DNA of 64,000 nucleotides. It comes from Erythrobacter colymbi (lineage in GTDB: Bacteria; Pseudomonadota; Alphaproteobacteria; Sphingomonadales; Sphingomonadaceae). The notes beneath the pieces were generated by a model. It did not search any database, was not told the DNA's origin, and worked only from the letters and a program-made list of their open reading frames with translations. A program made the translations under genes and the position numbers. Below, piece by piece: positions 52,532 to 60,139 of this stretch (positions within the stretch are counted from its first letter, which is position 1; each line of letters starts with the position of its first letter). The stretch spans positions 521,001 through 585,000 of the forward strand of contig NZ_MUYK01000003.1 of the NCBI RefSeq assembly GCF_002155685.1, given 5' to 3'.

Positions 52532-53217
52532 GCCGCCGCCCCCACAACCCGGCATCGCGTCAGCCGGAATACCTCGCCCATGCCGATGTCGAGCAGCGCC
52601 TGCCCCAGTGCGTCGCTCAGGAAGAGCTTGTTGTGCACCACCTCCTCGAACCACAGGTCGGGGCCCTCAAGCGCGCGGGGCGAAAGCATGACCTCGCCCG
52701 CGGATTTCGACCTGTTGATGTGCCAGATCTGCAACCCGCTGGCCTTGTCGACGACGAACTTGCGCGCATCCTCGCACCGGTCGATCAGAATGCTGTTCTT
52801 GATGCAGCCGAAGTTGAGCAGGAAGAATTCGCCCGGATAGGCCGTCGCCAGATCGGCCTGATAGACCGGAAACGGGATCAGTCCGCCCTCGCCAAGATCG
52901 AAACGCGCGAGGACTTCTGCGAGCCTTCCTTGAACAGCGAAAAACGGACCAACGAAAAACAAATCCCTTCGCAGGGAAAAGCGCTTATCATCCCAAACCG
53001 CTTCAGCTTCCGGAAAATCAGTGCGCTCAAGGCAATAGCCTTGCTTATAGCGACGGAGGGCTTCCAGAACTTGAGGCGGCGGTGTAGGGAGATCGAATTC
53101 GGCCGGATTCCAGCCCATGCCAAAAAACTTTGTCCGCGAGCCCTGCTTGTACCCAAGGCCGGCTGGACTGAACACATCGCTCATCCACGCGCCGCCGCTC
53201 ATGCTTTCCCCCGCCAT
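52528..53217 (-). CDS. Imm11-like (DUF1629) immunity protein
   Basis: The 229-residue protein has the Imm11 pattern in its second half: YPGEFFLLNFGCIKNSILID (strand with a central N, then aspartate/arginine), a hydrophobic strand around WHINRSKSAG, LEGPDLWFEE, and the conserved FLSDALGQALLDIGMGEVF (S-D-x-L helix). In polymorphic toxin systems this family protects against AHH and other nucleases. Its stop overlaps the giant gene start by ATGA, so it is made just before the toxin, fitting an antitoxic role. The start at 53217 has GGAGGAG about 10 bases upstream; 53202 is an alternative. No signal peptide, so cytoplasmic. Base composition is lower in GC (32 of 60 at 52981-53040), matching the toxin head. 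Confidence 0.68.
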   Translation of the reverse strand: MAGESMSGGAWMSDVFSPAGLGYKQGSRTKFFGMGWNPAEFDLPTPPPQVLEALRRYKQGYCLERTDFPEAEAVWDDKRFSLRRDLFFVGPFFAVQGRLAEVLARFDLGEGGLIPFPVYQADLATAYPGEFFLLNFGCIKNSILIDRCEDARKFVVDKASGLQIWHINRSKSAGEVMLSPRALEGPDLWFEEVVHNKLFLSDALGQALLDIGMGEVFRLTRCRVVGAAA

Positions 53218-53278
53218 TCCGGCCTTCTCCTCCGTCGGTCCGCTTTGCCGCTTCCCAAAGATCACCGCGCCATCCCTC

Positions 53279-53521
53279 TCACCCGAAATAGAACCGGCGC
53301 CGTACCCACAGCACCGCCGGCACCGATGCCAGCCCGAGGCCGACGAACAGCGCCGTCGCTCCGGCGCGACCAAATTGGCCGACGCCGACATCTTCGACGA
53401 TCCACGCGAACAGTCGCACTTTGGTGCTGTCGATCCCCGCCAGCTTCCCAGTCCACGCCATCAGAGCCAGAAAGCCGAAGCACGCCAGTGACAGCACGGC
53501 AGCCGCAATATCAGAGCGCAT
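53279..53521 (-). CDS. Small two-helix membrane protein
   Basis: The 80-residue product has two hydrophobic segments (about residues 4-26 and 52-72), joined by a short loop with DSTKVRLFAWIVEDVG, and ends WVRRRFYFG. No family is recognised. It lies 61 bases upstream of the immunity gene on the same strand and overlaps an even smaller upstream frame by 11 bases. Position suggests a part of the immunity/toxin operon, for example a membrane accessory, but this is only context. Confidence 0.55.
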   Translation of the reverse strand: MRSDIAAAVLSLACFGFLALMAWTGKLAGIDSTKVRLFAWIVEDVGVGQFGRAGATALFVGLGLASVPAVLWVRRRFYFG

Positions 53522-53696
53522 GAAACTTCACCGCAACCTCGCCGAAATCGAGATCCGGCCATCGCCCTTCCTTAAAAGCCTTGGCGTATGGTCTGGAGGC
53601 TCGCGGTCGTGCACTCTGCAGAGCCAACAGATGCACGATAGCGTCCGCTCCAGGCCCCAAGGACTGAGCAGAAAAGGGCACACGGTAACGGTGCAT
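53511..53696 (-). CDS. Possible small protein upstream of the immunity operon
   Basis: A 61-residue frame from ATG at 53696 (MHRYRVPFSAQSLGPG) ends GRWPDLDFGEVAVKFHAL and overlaps the next small gene by 11 bases. The end reads like protein rather than shadow, but the ribosome-binding site is weak and no domain is recognised. It could be non-coding leader. Confidence 0.35.
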   Translation of the reverse strand: MHRYRVPFSAQSLGPGADAIVHLLALQSARPRASRPYAKAFKEGRWPDLDFGEVAVKFHAL

Positions 53697-53892
53697 TCCA
53701 TTTTGTAGTGGCTGCGACCCCACGATTCACCCCAATGAATCAACCCTGAAGCCCTATTCCTCACCTGCCTCGCTGCCAAATGCAACGGGCAAAATTTGAT
53801 CGATTCGATATTTCCGGCAAAATTCCGTCAGTCCGCCGGATGCGCCCTCGCGGCACCTGCGGCCGGCTCGCGCACCCGCGTTGCAAAGCCGA

Positions 53893-53920
53893 TTGACAGC
53901 CTCCCGCGCGCCATTATCCC
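53893..53920 (+). promoter_or_regulatory. Candidate promoter of the hlyC-like operon
   Basis: TTGACA at 53893-53898 is a consensus -35 box, followed after 16 bases by TATCCC (53915-53920), a weak -10 box. Transcription would start about 30 bases before the GTG at 53958. AGAGGA just before the GTG serves as ribosome-binding site. Confidence 0.4.
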
Positions 53921-53957
53921 TCTGGCCTTCAACACCAATCACAAGAGGATCACACAC

Positions 53958-54551
53958 GTGGCGGAGAGCAAGGGTCGCAAGCCGGATACCACCACCGATA
54001 CCACCGCAGCGCCGCAGCTCGATGACGAGGTGCTCGCCAAGATCGCGGGGCTTCGGCAGCATGTGCGCGAGAGTTTCGGCAAGGTCGCGATGAGCATGAT
54101 GATGCTGCCGCGCTATCGCCACCAGACCCTCGCCGATCTCCAGCATCTCGTGCTCGATCCGCTGATCCGCGACCGCATCGCCATCGCCCAGCGCGCGGGC
54201 GAGGGGCTGGTGGCGCAGGACATCGCAGGGGTGGCAATCTGGGCGAGCGTCTCGGACGAGGTCGACGCCAAGATCCGCGAGCAGATCGCCGCTGGCACTT
54301 GGCCGGTGCGGCTCAAGAGCGAAGAGTGGAACTCGGGGAGCATCAACTGGCTGCTCGACGTGATCGCCGCCGACCAGCGCTCGGTCGCCAGCGTGATCGC
54401 CAATTTTCGGCAGGTGGTGAAGGAAGGTGCGCTGAAGCTGCACCCGCTGATCACCAACCTCGTCGATGCCGAAACGCTCCAGAAGATGGGCGCGACACGG
54501 AGTGCGGCGGCGGCTCCCCAGTCGGTGCCCGAGGGCGAGACCGTCAACTAG
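53958..54551 (+). CDS. RTX toxin-activating lysine acyltransferase (HlyC-like)
   Basis: HlyC-type enzymes transfer a fatty acyl chain from acyl-ACP to lysines of an RTX protoxin in the cytosol before export. The 197-residue product matches the family: helix with H55 (LPRYRHQTLADLQHLVLDPL, the catalytic-His position), VAIWASVSDEVDAKI, then EEWNSGSINWLLDVIAAD with D134 where HlyC has its catalytic Asp, and ALKLHPL at the end. Start is the GTG at 53958 with AGAGGA upstream; the open frame upstream (to 53796) adds nonsense-like sequence. It is the first gene of a plus-strand unit with the J-like and Hsp70 genes and is divergent from the toxin/immunity operon. Confidence 0.88.
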   Translation: MAESKGRKPDTTTDTTAAPQLDDEVLAKIAGLRQHVRESFGKVAMSMMMLPRYRHQTLADLQHLVLDPLIRDRIAIAQRAGEGLVAQDIAGVAIWASVSDEVDAKIREQIAAGTWPVRLKSEEWNSGSINWLLDVIAADQRSVASVIANFRQVVKEGALKLHPLITNLVDAETLQKMGATRSAAAAPQSVPEGETVN

Positions 54552-54623
54552 GTCAATCCCGCGTTAGGCACGCATTTACCTCTGTCTGCCATGACCTAAG
54601 CGTCTGGCAACAAGGGTGAAATC

Positions 54624-56081
54624 ATGTTCTGGAACCGGGTCGCGAAAAAGCCGGTCGAGCCTGCAATCGATGAAGCCGAAGAGCAGCGCGCGGCGCAGGC
54701 CTCGCAGCGCCTCGGGCGGCTGGTGTCGCGCCAGCGGGATGAGAGCGAGCAGCTGGCGGCGGCGCAGACGCCCGATGCCGCCGCGCTGGCCGCGACCTTT
54801 GCCGATTGCGCGTTCCTCGTCCTCGCCGTTCCGCTTGAGGCGACCGCCGCCGACATCCGCCGCGCCTTCGACGATCTCTCCTTCGACGAGGACGCCGACA
54901 GCGAAGCGCTGTCGCGCGCGCAGGCGGCGCTGCTCTCGCCGCGCGACCGGCTGACGCATGAGCTGGCGTGGCTCCCGGGGTGCGACCCTGCCGCGCAGGC
55001 GCGCGCCTGCGCGGCGATCCGGCAGGGGGATTGCGACGCGGTCGACGCGCTGCGCTTTGCCGCGAGCGGTGTCGCCCGGCTGAACCTCGCCTGCGCCCTG
55101 CTCGCCGCGCGACCGCGCGATCCTGCGGTGCTGGTGGGCCTGCTCACCGACATGGGTCGCTGGGACACCGCCACCACCACAGCCGCGATTGCCGCCAGCC
55201 GGAGCGCCGCCGGGGTCCGCGCCGCCGATCCCGAGCATATCGAGATCGCGCTGCACGAACGCCAAAGCGCCATCGCCACAGCTATCGCCGAGGCTGCTGC
55301 CGCCACCCGCGAGGGACGCCAGGCGCTCACCCGGACGATCGAGGCGGGCGGCGCATCGGGCCTCGCGCTCGAGGCCGTGGTTTCCGCCTATGCGCGCATC
55401 ATCGATCCGCAGGTGCAGGGTCTCCAGCAACGCATGACCGACGCCGTCGCGAGCCTCAAGGCCAATGCGTCGCAGCCGGCGGTGCTGACCGGGATCGTCA
55501 CGACGCTCGACCTGTGGTCGCAGCTGCGCCTGCCCTTGCAGAAGCTTGAAGCGGCGCGCGGGCTTGATGATCCGGCCTCGGCGAGCCTGTTCCGCACCCT
55601 GCGCGACATCGGCATCGATCTGGCCAACCAGCACGGCTTGCAGACCGAGACGCTGCGGTTGATGCGTGCGCTCAAGCAGGCCTTCGTCCACGTTCCCGGC
55701 GTCCAGCCGATGATCCAGAAGGATCTGCCGGTGATCATCGGCAATGTGTGCATGGCGCAGCTTGAAAAGCTGGTCGAGGACACGGTCCGCAACATCCATC
55801 CCTTCGCCGCTGAAGTGCGCGACCATGGCTTCGGCGGGGGGCAGCGCACAGGGCGGCTGATCGACTGCTTCGAGCAGTTCCACGAGGCCGCGCCCGAGGA
55901 AGAGGCACCCTTCATCCTGCTGCGCCACACCGCGATCGAGCTCAATAACAAGTGCGCCGCGCCCTCGCTGGCGCTGGTGATCATCGAATGGCTGCTCGAT
56001 CACCGTGTGCCCGAACCCGTCAATTCGCGGCTGGTGCAGGACATGTGCCAGCTCCAGCGCAACATCAACCAGCGCCGCTAG
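54624..56081 (+). CDS. Alpha-helical protein with a degenerate J-domain-like N terminus
   Basis: The 485-residue product is Ala-rich and mostly helical. Residues 58-115 read like a J-domain remnant (LVLAVPLEATAADIRRAFDDL, LSRAQAALLSPRDRLTHEL, LAWLPG) but lack the HPD tripeptide that stimulates Hsp70. Helical repeats follow, and the end carries LNNKCAAPSLALVIIEWLL. No enzyme family is recognised. The gene lies 72 bases after hlyC and 29 bases before the Hsp70 gene on the same strand, so a co-chaperone or substrate-adaptor role for that Hsp70 is the simplest inference. No signal peptide; cytoplasmic. Confidence 0.75.
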   Translation: MFWNRVAKKPVEPAIDEAEEQRAAQASQRLGRLVSRQRDESEQLAAAQTPDAAALAATFADCAFLVLAVPLEATAADIRRAFDDLSFDEDADSEALSRAQAALLSPRDRLTHELAWLPGCDPAAQARACAAIRQGDCDAVDALRFAASGVARLNLACALLAARPRDPAVLVGLLTDMGRWDTATTTAAIAASRSAAGVRAADPEHIEIALHERQSAIATAIAEAAAATREGRQALTRTIEAGGASGLALEAVVSAYARIIDPQVQGLQQRMTDAVASLKANASQPAVLTGIVTTLDLWSQLRLPLQKLEAARGLDDPASASLFRTLRDIGIDLANQHGLQTETLRLMRALKQAFVHVPGVQPMIQKDLPVIIGNVCMAQLEKLVEDTVRNIHPFAAEVRDHGFGGGQRTGRLIDCFEQFHEAAPEEEAPFILLRHTAIELNNKCAAPSLALVIIEWLLDHRVPEPVNSRLVQDMCQLQRNINQRR

Positions 56082-56110
56082 TCGCCCCCAAGAGCAGGAA
56101 CCCGCACACA

Positions 56111-58639
56111 ATGTATCTCGGTATCGATCTCGGCACCTCCAACTCGGTGATCGTCGGCAACCGCGCCGGGCGGCTCGAACTGTTCAAGACCATCACCGGC
56201 GAGGACGTGTTGCCCTCCGTGGTGATGCGCGACCGCAGCGGCAATCTCAGCGTCGGGCGGCGCGCCTACGAGCAGATGCGCATGGCCCCAGACGGGATCG
56301 CGGCGCGGTTCAAGCGGCTGCTCGGCACCAGCACGGTCCTGCCGTTCGGTCCCGAAGGCGGCACGATCACCCCGGTCGAGGCAAGCGCGGCGGTGATCGG
56401 CGAGCTGCTGCGGCAGGCGGTCGCGCGGATCGGGGACGAGCCCGTGCAGGGCGCGATCGTGACCGTGCCGGCGGCCTTCAACCAGATGCAGAACGAGGCG
56501 ACCATCGCTGCGGCCCGCGCCGCCGGACTGGAGCAGGTCGGGCTGTTGCAGGAGCCGGTCGCGGCGGCGATGGCGTGCATGGAAGACCCCTCCTCGCGCG
56601 ACGGGCTGTTCCTCGTCTACGACCTTGGCGGCGGCACCTTCGATGCCGCGCTGGTGCGCGCGCTGGGCGGGAATGTCACGGTCGAGGCGCACGAGGGCAT
56701 CAACATGCTCGGCGGCACCGATTTCGACCGGATGATCCTCGAGACCATCGTCGAGCCGTGGCTGCGGGCCAACTTCACCCTGCCCACCAACATCGCTGCC
56801 TCGCCCCAGGCGCAGCGGCTGCTGGCGCTGGTCAAGGCGCATATCGAGCGCGCCAAGGTGGAGCTTTCGAGCGTCTCGGAAACCATGATCGCGATCAGCG
56901 AGCAGGAAACCGGCGCGCGCGATCTGGATGGCAAGCCGATCTGGTGCGAGGTGACCCTGCGGCGCGAGGATGTGGAGCGGATCGTGGCCGAGCGCATCGA
57001 CCGCTCGATCGCGCTGTGCCGCAAGATCCTGGCCGATCACGGGTACCAGCCCTCCGACGTCGACAAGGTGGTGCTGATCGGCGGGCCTTCGCGCATGCCG
57101 GTGGTGCGCGAGCGCGTGCCGGGCGAGCTTGGCATTGCCTTCGATCACGATGTCGACCCGATGACCGCGGTGGCGCGCGGCGCGGCGATCTATGCCGAGG
57201 GGCGCGAATGGGCACCCGTTGCGGCCAAGCCGGGTGCGGTTGCCGCGAGCGGCAGCAAGCAGGCGCGCCGCCGCGAGGCCTCGGCCGAAGTCACCTATGA
57301 CTACGAAGCCCGCACGACCAGCGATCGCGCCCGCATTCGGGTGGTCGCGGCAGGCGAGGCCGAGGGCTGGCAGGTCCGCGCGAACGGCCCGGGCGGCGAG
57401 GATTACGGCACCCGCGCGGTCGCCGAAAAGCCGGTTTTCGCGATCGCGCTGGCCCCGGGCGAGACCGTGGTGCGCATGAGCGTGACCGATGCCGCCGGCG
57501 ATCCGGTCGAAGGTGCGAGCCGCGATCTCGTGCTCACCCGCATCACCGCCATCGCCTCGGGCGCGCCCTGCACCGCGACGATCGCGGTCAAGGTCGAGGA
57601 AGCGGACGGCGAACGCGCAATCAACGTGCTCGAACCGCTGATCGACAAGGGCGAAGTGCTGCCCAAGTCGGGCCAGCGCACCTTCCGCGCGGCGCGCAAG
57701 GTCATCCCCGGTTCGGACGATTGCATCGATGTCGAGCTCTACGAGGCCGCAGAGGGCGTGCCCGAGCCCGAGGCGAACCTGCTGATCGGCGCCTTCCGCC
57801 TGACCGGCCGCGACCTGCCGATGCACGCCCGCCCGCTGATGCCGGGCGACGAGGTGGTGCTGCACTGGTCGGTCGACGACAACCAGCTGATCCGCGCATC
57901 GGTCGAGCTGCCCGGCTGCGGGCTTCACCTGTCCGATCACAGCTTCTACGCCGATGACCTGGCCCATATCAATTTCGGCGCAGACGGCCGCCAGTTCGCG
58001 ACCGAGGCGCTGCTGGCCGTCCAGCTCGACCTGCATGCCCTGCGCTCGACCGCGATGGCGGTGCTCGCGCGCGAGATCGGCCTCTTGCAGTCCCGCATCG
58101 ACGAGCAGGAGACCCGCATCGAGCAGGCGTGGGAGGCCGATACCTTCCGCTCGATCACCGAGGAGCTGCGGCTGCTGCGCCAGGAAATCTCGCGCCTGCG
58201 CCACAAGCCCAAGGCGCGCGGGTTCGAGTTGCAGAGCCAGATCGACGAGCTGGAACAGCGGGCGCGCCGCAATCTCGCCAACCTGAGCGAGGCCGGGCTG
58301 GCCGAGGTCGGCGGTCACCTCGCCACCGCGCGCAATGCCCTCGCCCAGCAGCAGTTCGGCGTGTGCGAGCGGGCGCTGGAGGCCGGCGAACGGGTGATCG
58401 CCCGCGCCGTGGTCGAGACCCCGGGCTTTGTCACCATGGCGTTCATGCACGCCCGCACGCAGCGCCATGCGGCGGTGGACAAGGCGAAGTTCGACCAGCT
58501 GGTCGCGGTCGGCGATACCGCCGTAGCGGCGGGCGACGAGGGCCGCTTGCGGCAGGTTCTCTCGCAGATCCACGCCATCCTGATCGACGCCGGCGGCCAG
58601 ACCGCCAATGCGACCGCGCAGGCGGGTCTGCGGCGCTAG
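56111..58639 (+). CDS. Hsp70-family chaperone with long C-terminal coiled-coil extension
   Basis: The 842-residue protein begins with an intact Hsp70 ATPase: phosphate-1 GIDLGTSNSV (4-13), phosphate-2 VYDLGGGTFDAA (near 170), INMLGGTDFD, and the adenosine motif VVLIGGPSRMPVVRE. Its substrate-binding part deviates: instead of the standard DnaK lid there are beta-rich domains (about 395-640) and a long charged coiled coil (LLQSRIDEQETRIEQAWEAD to ELEQRARRNL), then a helical tail. It is no housekeeping DnaK; it lacks the usual grpE/dnaJ context and lies directly after hlyC and the J-like gene. It converges on hlyD with 3 bases between stops. Inference: a dedicated chaperone keeping the giant RTX protein unfolded before export. 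Confidence 0.85.
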   Translation: MYLGIDLGTSNSVIVGNRAGRLELFKTITGEDVLPSVVMRDRSGNLSVGRRAYEQMRMAPDGIAARFKRLLGTSTVLPFGPEGGTITPVEASAAVIGELLRQAVARIGDEPVQGAIVTVPAAFNQMQNEATIAAARAAGLEQVGLLQEPVAAAMACMEDPSSRDGLFLVYDLGGGTFDAALVRALGGNVTVEAHEGINMLGGTDFDRMILETIVEPWLRANFTLPTNIAASPQAQRLLALVKAHIERAKVELSSVSETMIAISEQETGARDLDGKPIWCEVTLRREDVERIVAERIDRSIALCRKILADHGYQPSDVDKVVLIGGPSRMPVVRERVPGELGIAFDHDVDPMTAVARGAAIYAEGREWAPVAAKPGAVAASGSKQARRREASAEVTYDYEARTTSDRARIRVVAAGEAEGWQVRANGPGGEDYGTRAVAEKPVFAIALAPGETVVRMSVTDAAGDPVEGASRDLVLTRITAIASGAPCTATIAVKVEEADGERAINVLEPLIDKGEVLPKSGQRTFRAARKVIPGSDDCIDVELYEAAEGVPEPEANLLIGAFRLTGRDLPMHARPLMPGDEVVLHWSVDDNQLIRASVELPGCGLHLSDHSFYADDLAHINFGADGRQFATEALLAVQLDLHALRSTAMAVLAREIGLLQSRIDEQETRIEQAWEADTFRSITEELRLLRQEISRLRHKPKARGFELQSQIDELEQRARRNLANLSEAGLAEVGGHLATARNALAQQQFGVCERALEAGERVIARAVVETPGFVTMAFMHARTQRHAAVDKAKFDQLVAVGDTAVAAGDEGRLRQVLSQIHAILIDAGGQTANATAQAGLRR

Positions 58640-58642
58640 AGG

Positions 58643-60139
58643 CTACTTCTCGCGCCCTGCCTCGTTCAACGCCTGGCTGATGGGCGAGAGCAGGTATTGG
58701 ATGATCCGCCGGCGCCCGGTCTTGATCTCGGCCTGCACCGCCATGCCGGGCTGCACCCGTTCGCACAGGGGGTGGCGTGCCGGGTCCTGCCGCCCGCAGG
58801 CAAGCTCGATCTTCGCGGCGTAGACCAGCCCCGGCTGGATCGGGCGGCCATTCTCGTCGCGCACGCTCCCGGCCGGAGCCTGGCTCTGGTCGATCGCATC
58901 GCGGCTGATGGTGACGACCTTGCCCTCAATCAGGCCGTAATCGGTGAAGTTGAACGCCTCGAGCTTCACGGCGACCCGCTGGCCGACCTGCACGAAGCCG
59001 ATGTCCTTGTTCTGGACGAACGCCTCGACCGTGATGCCGCCGTTGCAGGTGGCGGCGCTGGCGGCCGTGCCCGAACAGGGGACGATCACCATCAGCGGCT
59101 GCGCGGGCTGGACGATGCCGCCCACGGTCGTCACGGCGAGCTGCTGCACCACGCCATCGACCGGCGCGCGCAGTTCCTGATATTGCCGCATCCGCGCCGC
59201 CTTGCGCAGCTGCTCGCTGGCGAGCCCCGCCTCGCTCTCGGCCTCGGCAAAGTCGGTAACGGCGGTGCGCCCGAACCCGGCACTGAGCGCGGCCAGCTCG
59301 GCATCGAGCCGCTTGATCGACGCCAGAGCACGCGCGCGGTTGGCCCGCTGCACTTCGATATTGCGCAGATGCTCGGTGCGCAGCTGCTCGTACTCAAGGA
59401 GCTTGAGCTTCGAATAGAAGCCCTTCTCCGCAAGCTCGGCGCGCGCGCTTGTCTGCCGGTCGATATAGGGGAGCACCTCTTCGAGCTTGGCGATTTCGGC
59501 GCTGGCACCGGCCAGCTCGGCTTCACTTTCGGCACGCTGCTGGACGATGGCAGCCTTCTGCGCCTCGAACTGGGCGACGGCATTGCGGATGAAGGCCTCC
59601 TCGGTCGCAGCAATATCGGGGGAGGTACCCGGGGGCGGGACGAAGCGGGCGGGCTTGCCGCGCAGGTGCGCCAGCAGCGCATCGTTGCGCGCCTTGATGA
59701 CCTGGGCGGAGCGCAGCGACTGGGTGCTCTGCGCCTCGTCGGCGGTGGCGAGCGTGGGATCGAGCTCGATCAGAAGCTGGCCCTTCTTCACGAACTGCCC
59801 GTTCTTGACGTGGATCGCGCGCACCGCGCCGATCTCGATCGGCTGCACGATCTTGACGTTCTCGCCCGGCACCGTCTTGCCCGCCGCGGTCGCGACCACA
59901 TCGACCCGGCCGATGATCGCCCAGATCAGCGCCAGCACCATCAGCCCGCAGGTCATCAGCATCAGCCACCTGAGGCCCGGGCTCGGCGGCTTTTCCATGA
60001 TTTCGAGCGCGGCGGGCAGGAATTCGTGCTCGGCCTTGGGCTTGAAGGCCTTGTCTGCCTCGTTCTGCCAGCGCCAGCTTTCGCGCAGCACATGCCAATG
60101 CCGCGCGAGCGTCGGGAAGCGTTCGGCGAGCAGGCTCAT
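58643..60139 (-). CDS. Type I secretion periplasmic adaptor (HlyD family)
   Basis: HlyD-type adaptors join the inner-membrane ABC exporter to a TolC channel. The 498-residue product has a cytoplasmic N-tail (1-57), one membrane helix (about 58-77), the biotinyl-lipoyl-like hybrid motif (VRAIHVKNGQFVKKGQLLIEL), a long alpha-hairpin coiled coil (about 140-320), and a closing beta-barrel (RAPVDGVVQQLAV onward). Cysteine-bearing inserts occur near the C-terminal barrel (PCSGTAASAATCNGG and ACGRQDPARHPLCERV), not typical of HlyD. The stop/start overlap ATGA with the exporter gene indicates coupling. Confidence 0.93.
   Translation of the reverse strand: MSLLAERFPTLARHWHVLRESWRWQNEADKAFKPKAEHEFLPAALEIMEKPPSPGLRWLMLMTCGLMVLALIWAIIGRVDVVATAAGKTVPGENVKIVQPIEIGAVRAIHVKNGQFVKKGQLLIELDPTLATADEAQSTQSLRSAQVIKARNDALLAHLRGKPARFVPPPGTSPDIAATEEAFIRNAVAQFEAQKAAIVQQRAESEAELAGASAEIAKLEEVLPYIDRQTSARAELAEKGFYSKLKLLEYEQLRTEHLRNIEVQRANRARALASIKRLDAELAALSAGFGRTAVTDFAEAESEAGLASEQLRKAARMRQYQELRAPVDGVVQQLAVTTVGGIVQPAQPLMVIVPCSGTAASAATCNGGITVEAFVQNKDIGFVQVGQRVAVKLEAFNFTDYGLIEGKVVTISRDAIDQSQAPAGSVRDENGRPIQPGLVYAAKIELACGRQDPARHPLCERVQPGMAVQAEIKTGRRRIIQYLLSPISQALNEAGREK

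Noticed and set aside
52532..52654. 41-residue upstream extension of the giant protein
   Set aside because: It overlaps the Imm11-like gene in another frame and reads as low-complexity Arg/Gly/Ala; the ATGA overlap start is better supported.
53796..53957. N-terminal extension of the HlyC-like protein
   Set aside because: The 54 extra residues have no domain match, span the candidate promoter, and lack a ribosome-binding site; the GTG at 53958 has AGAGGA upstream.
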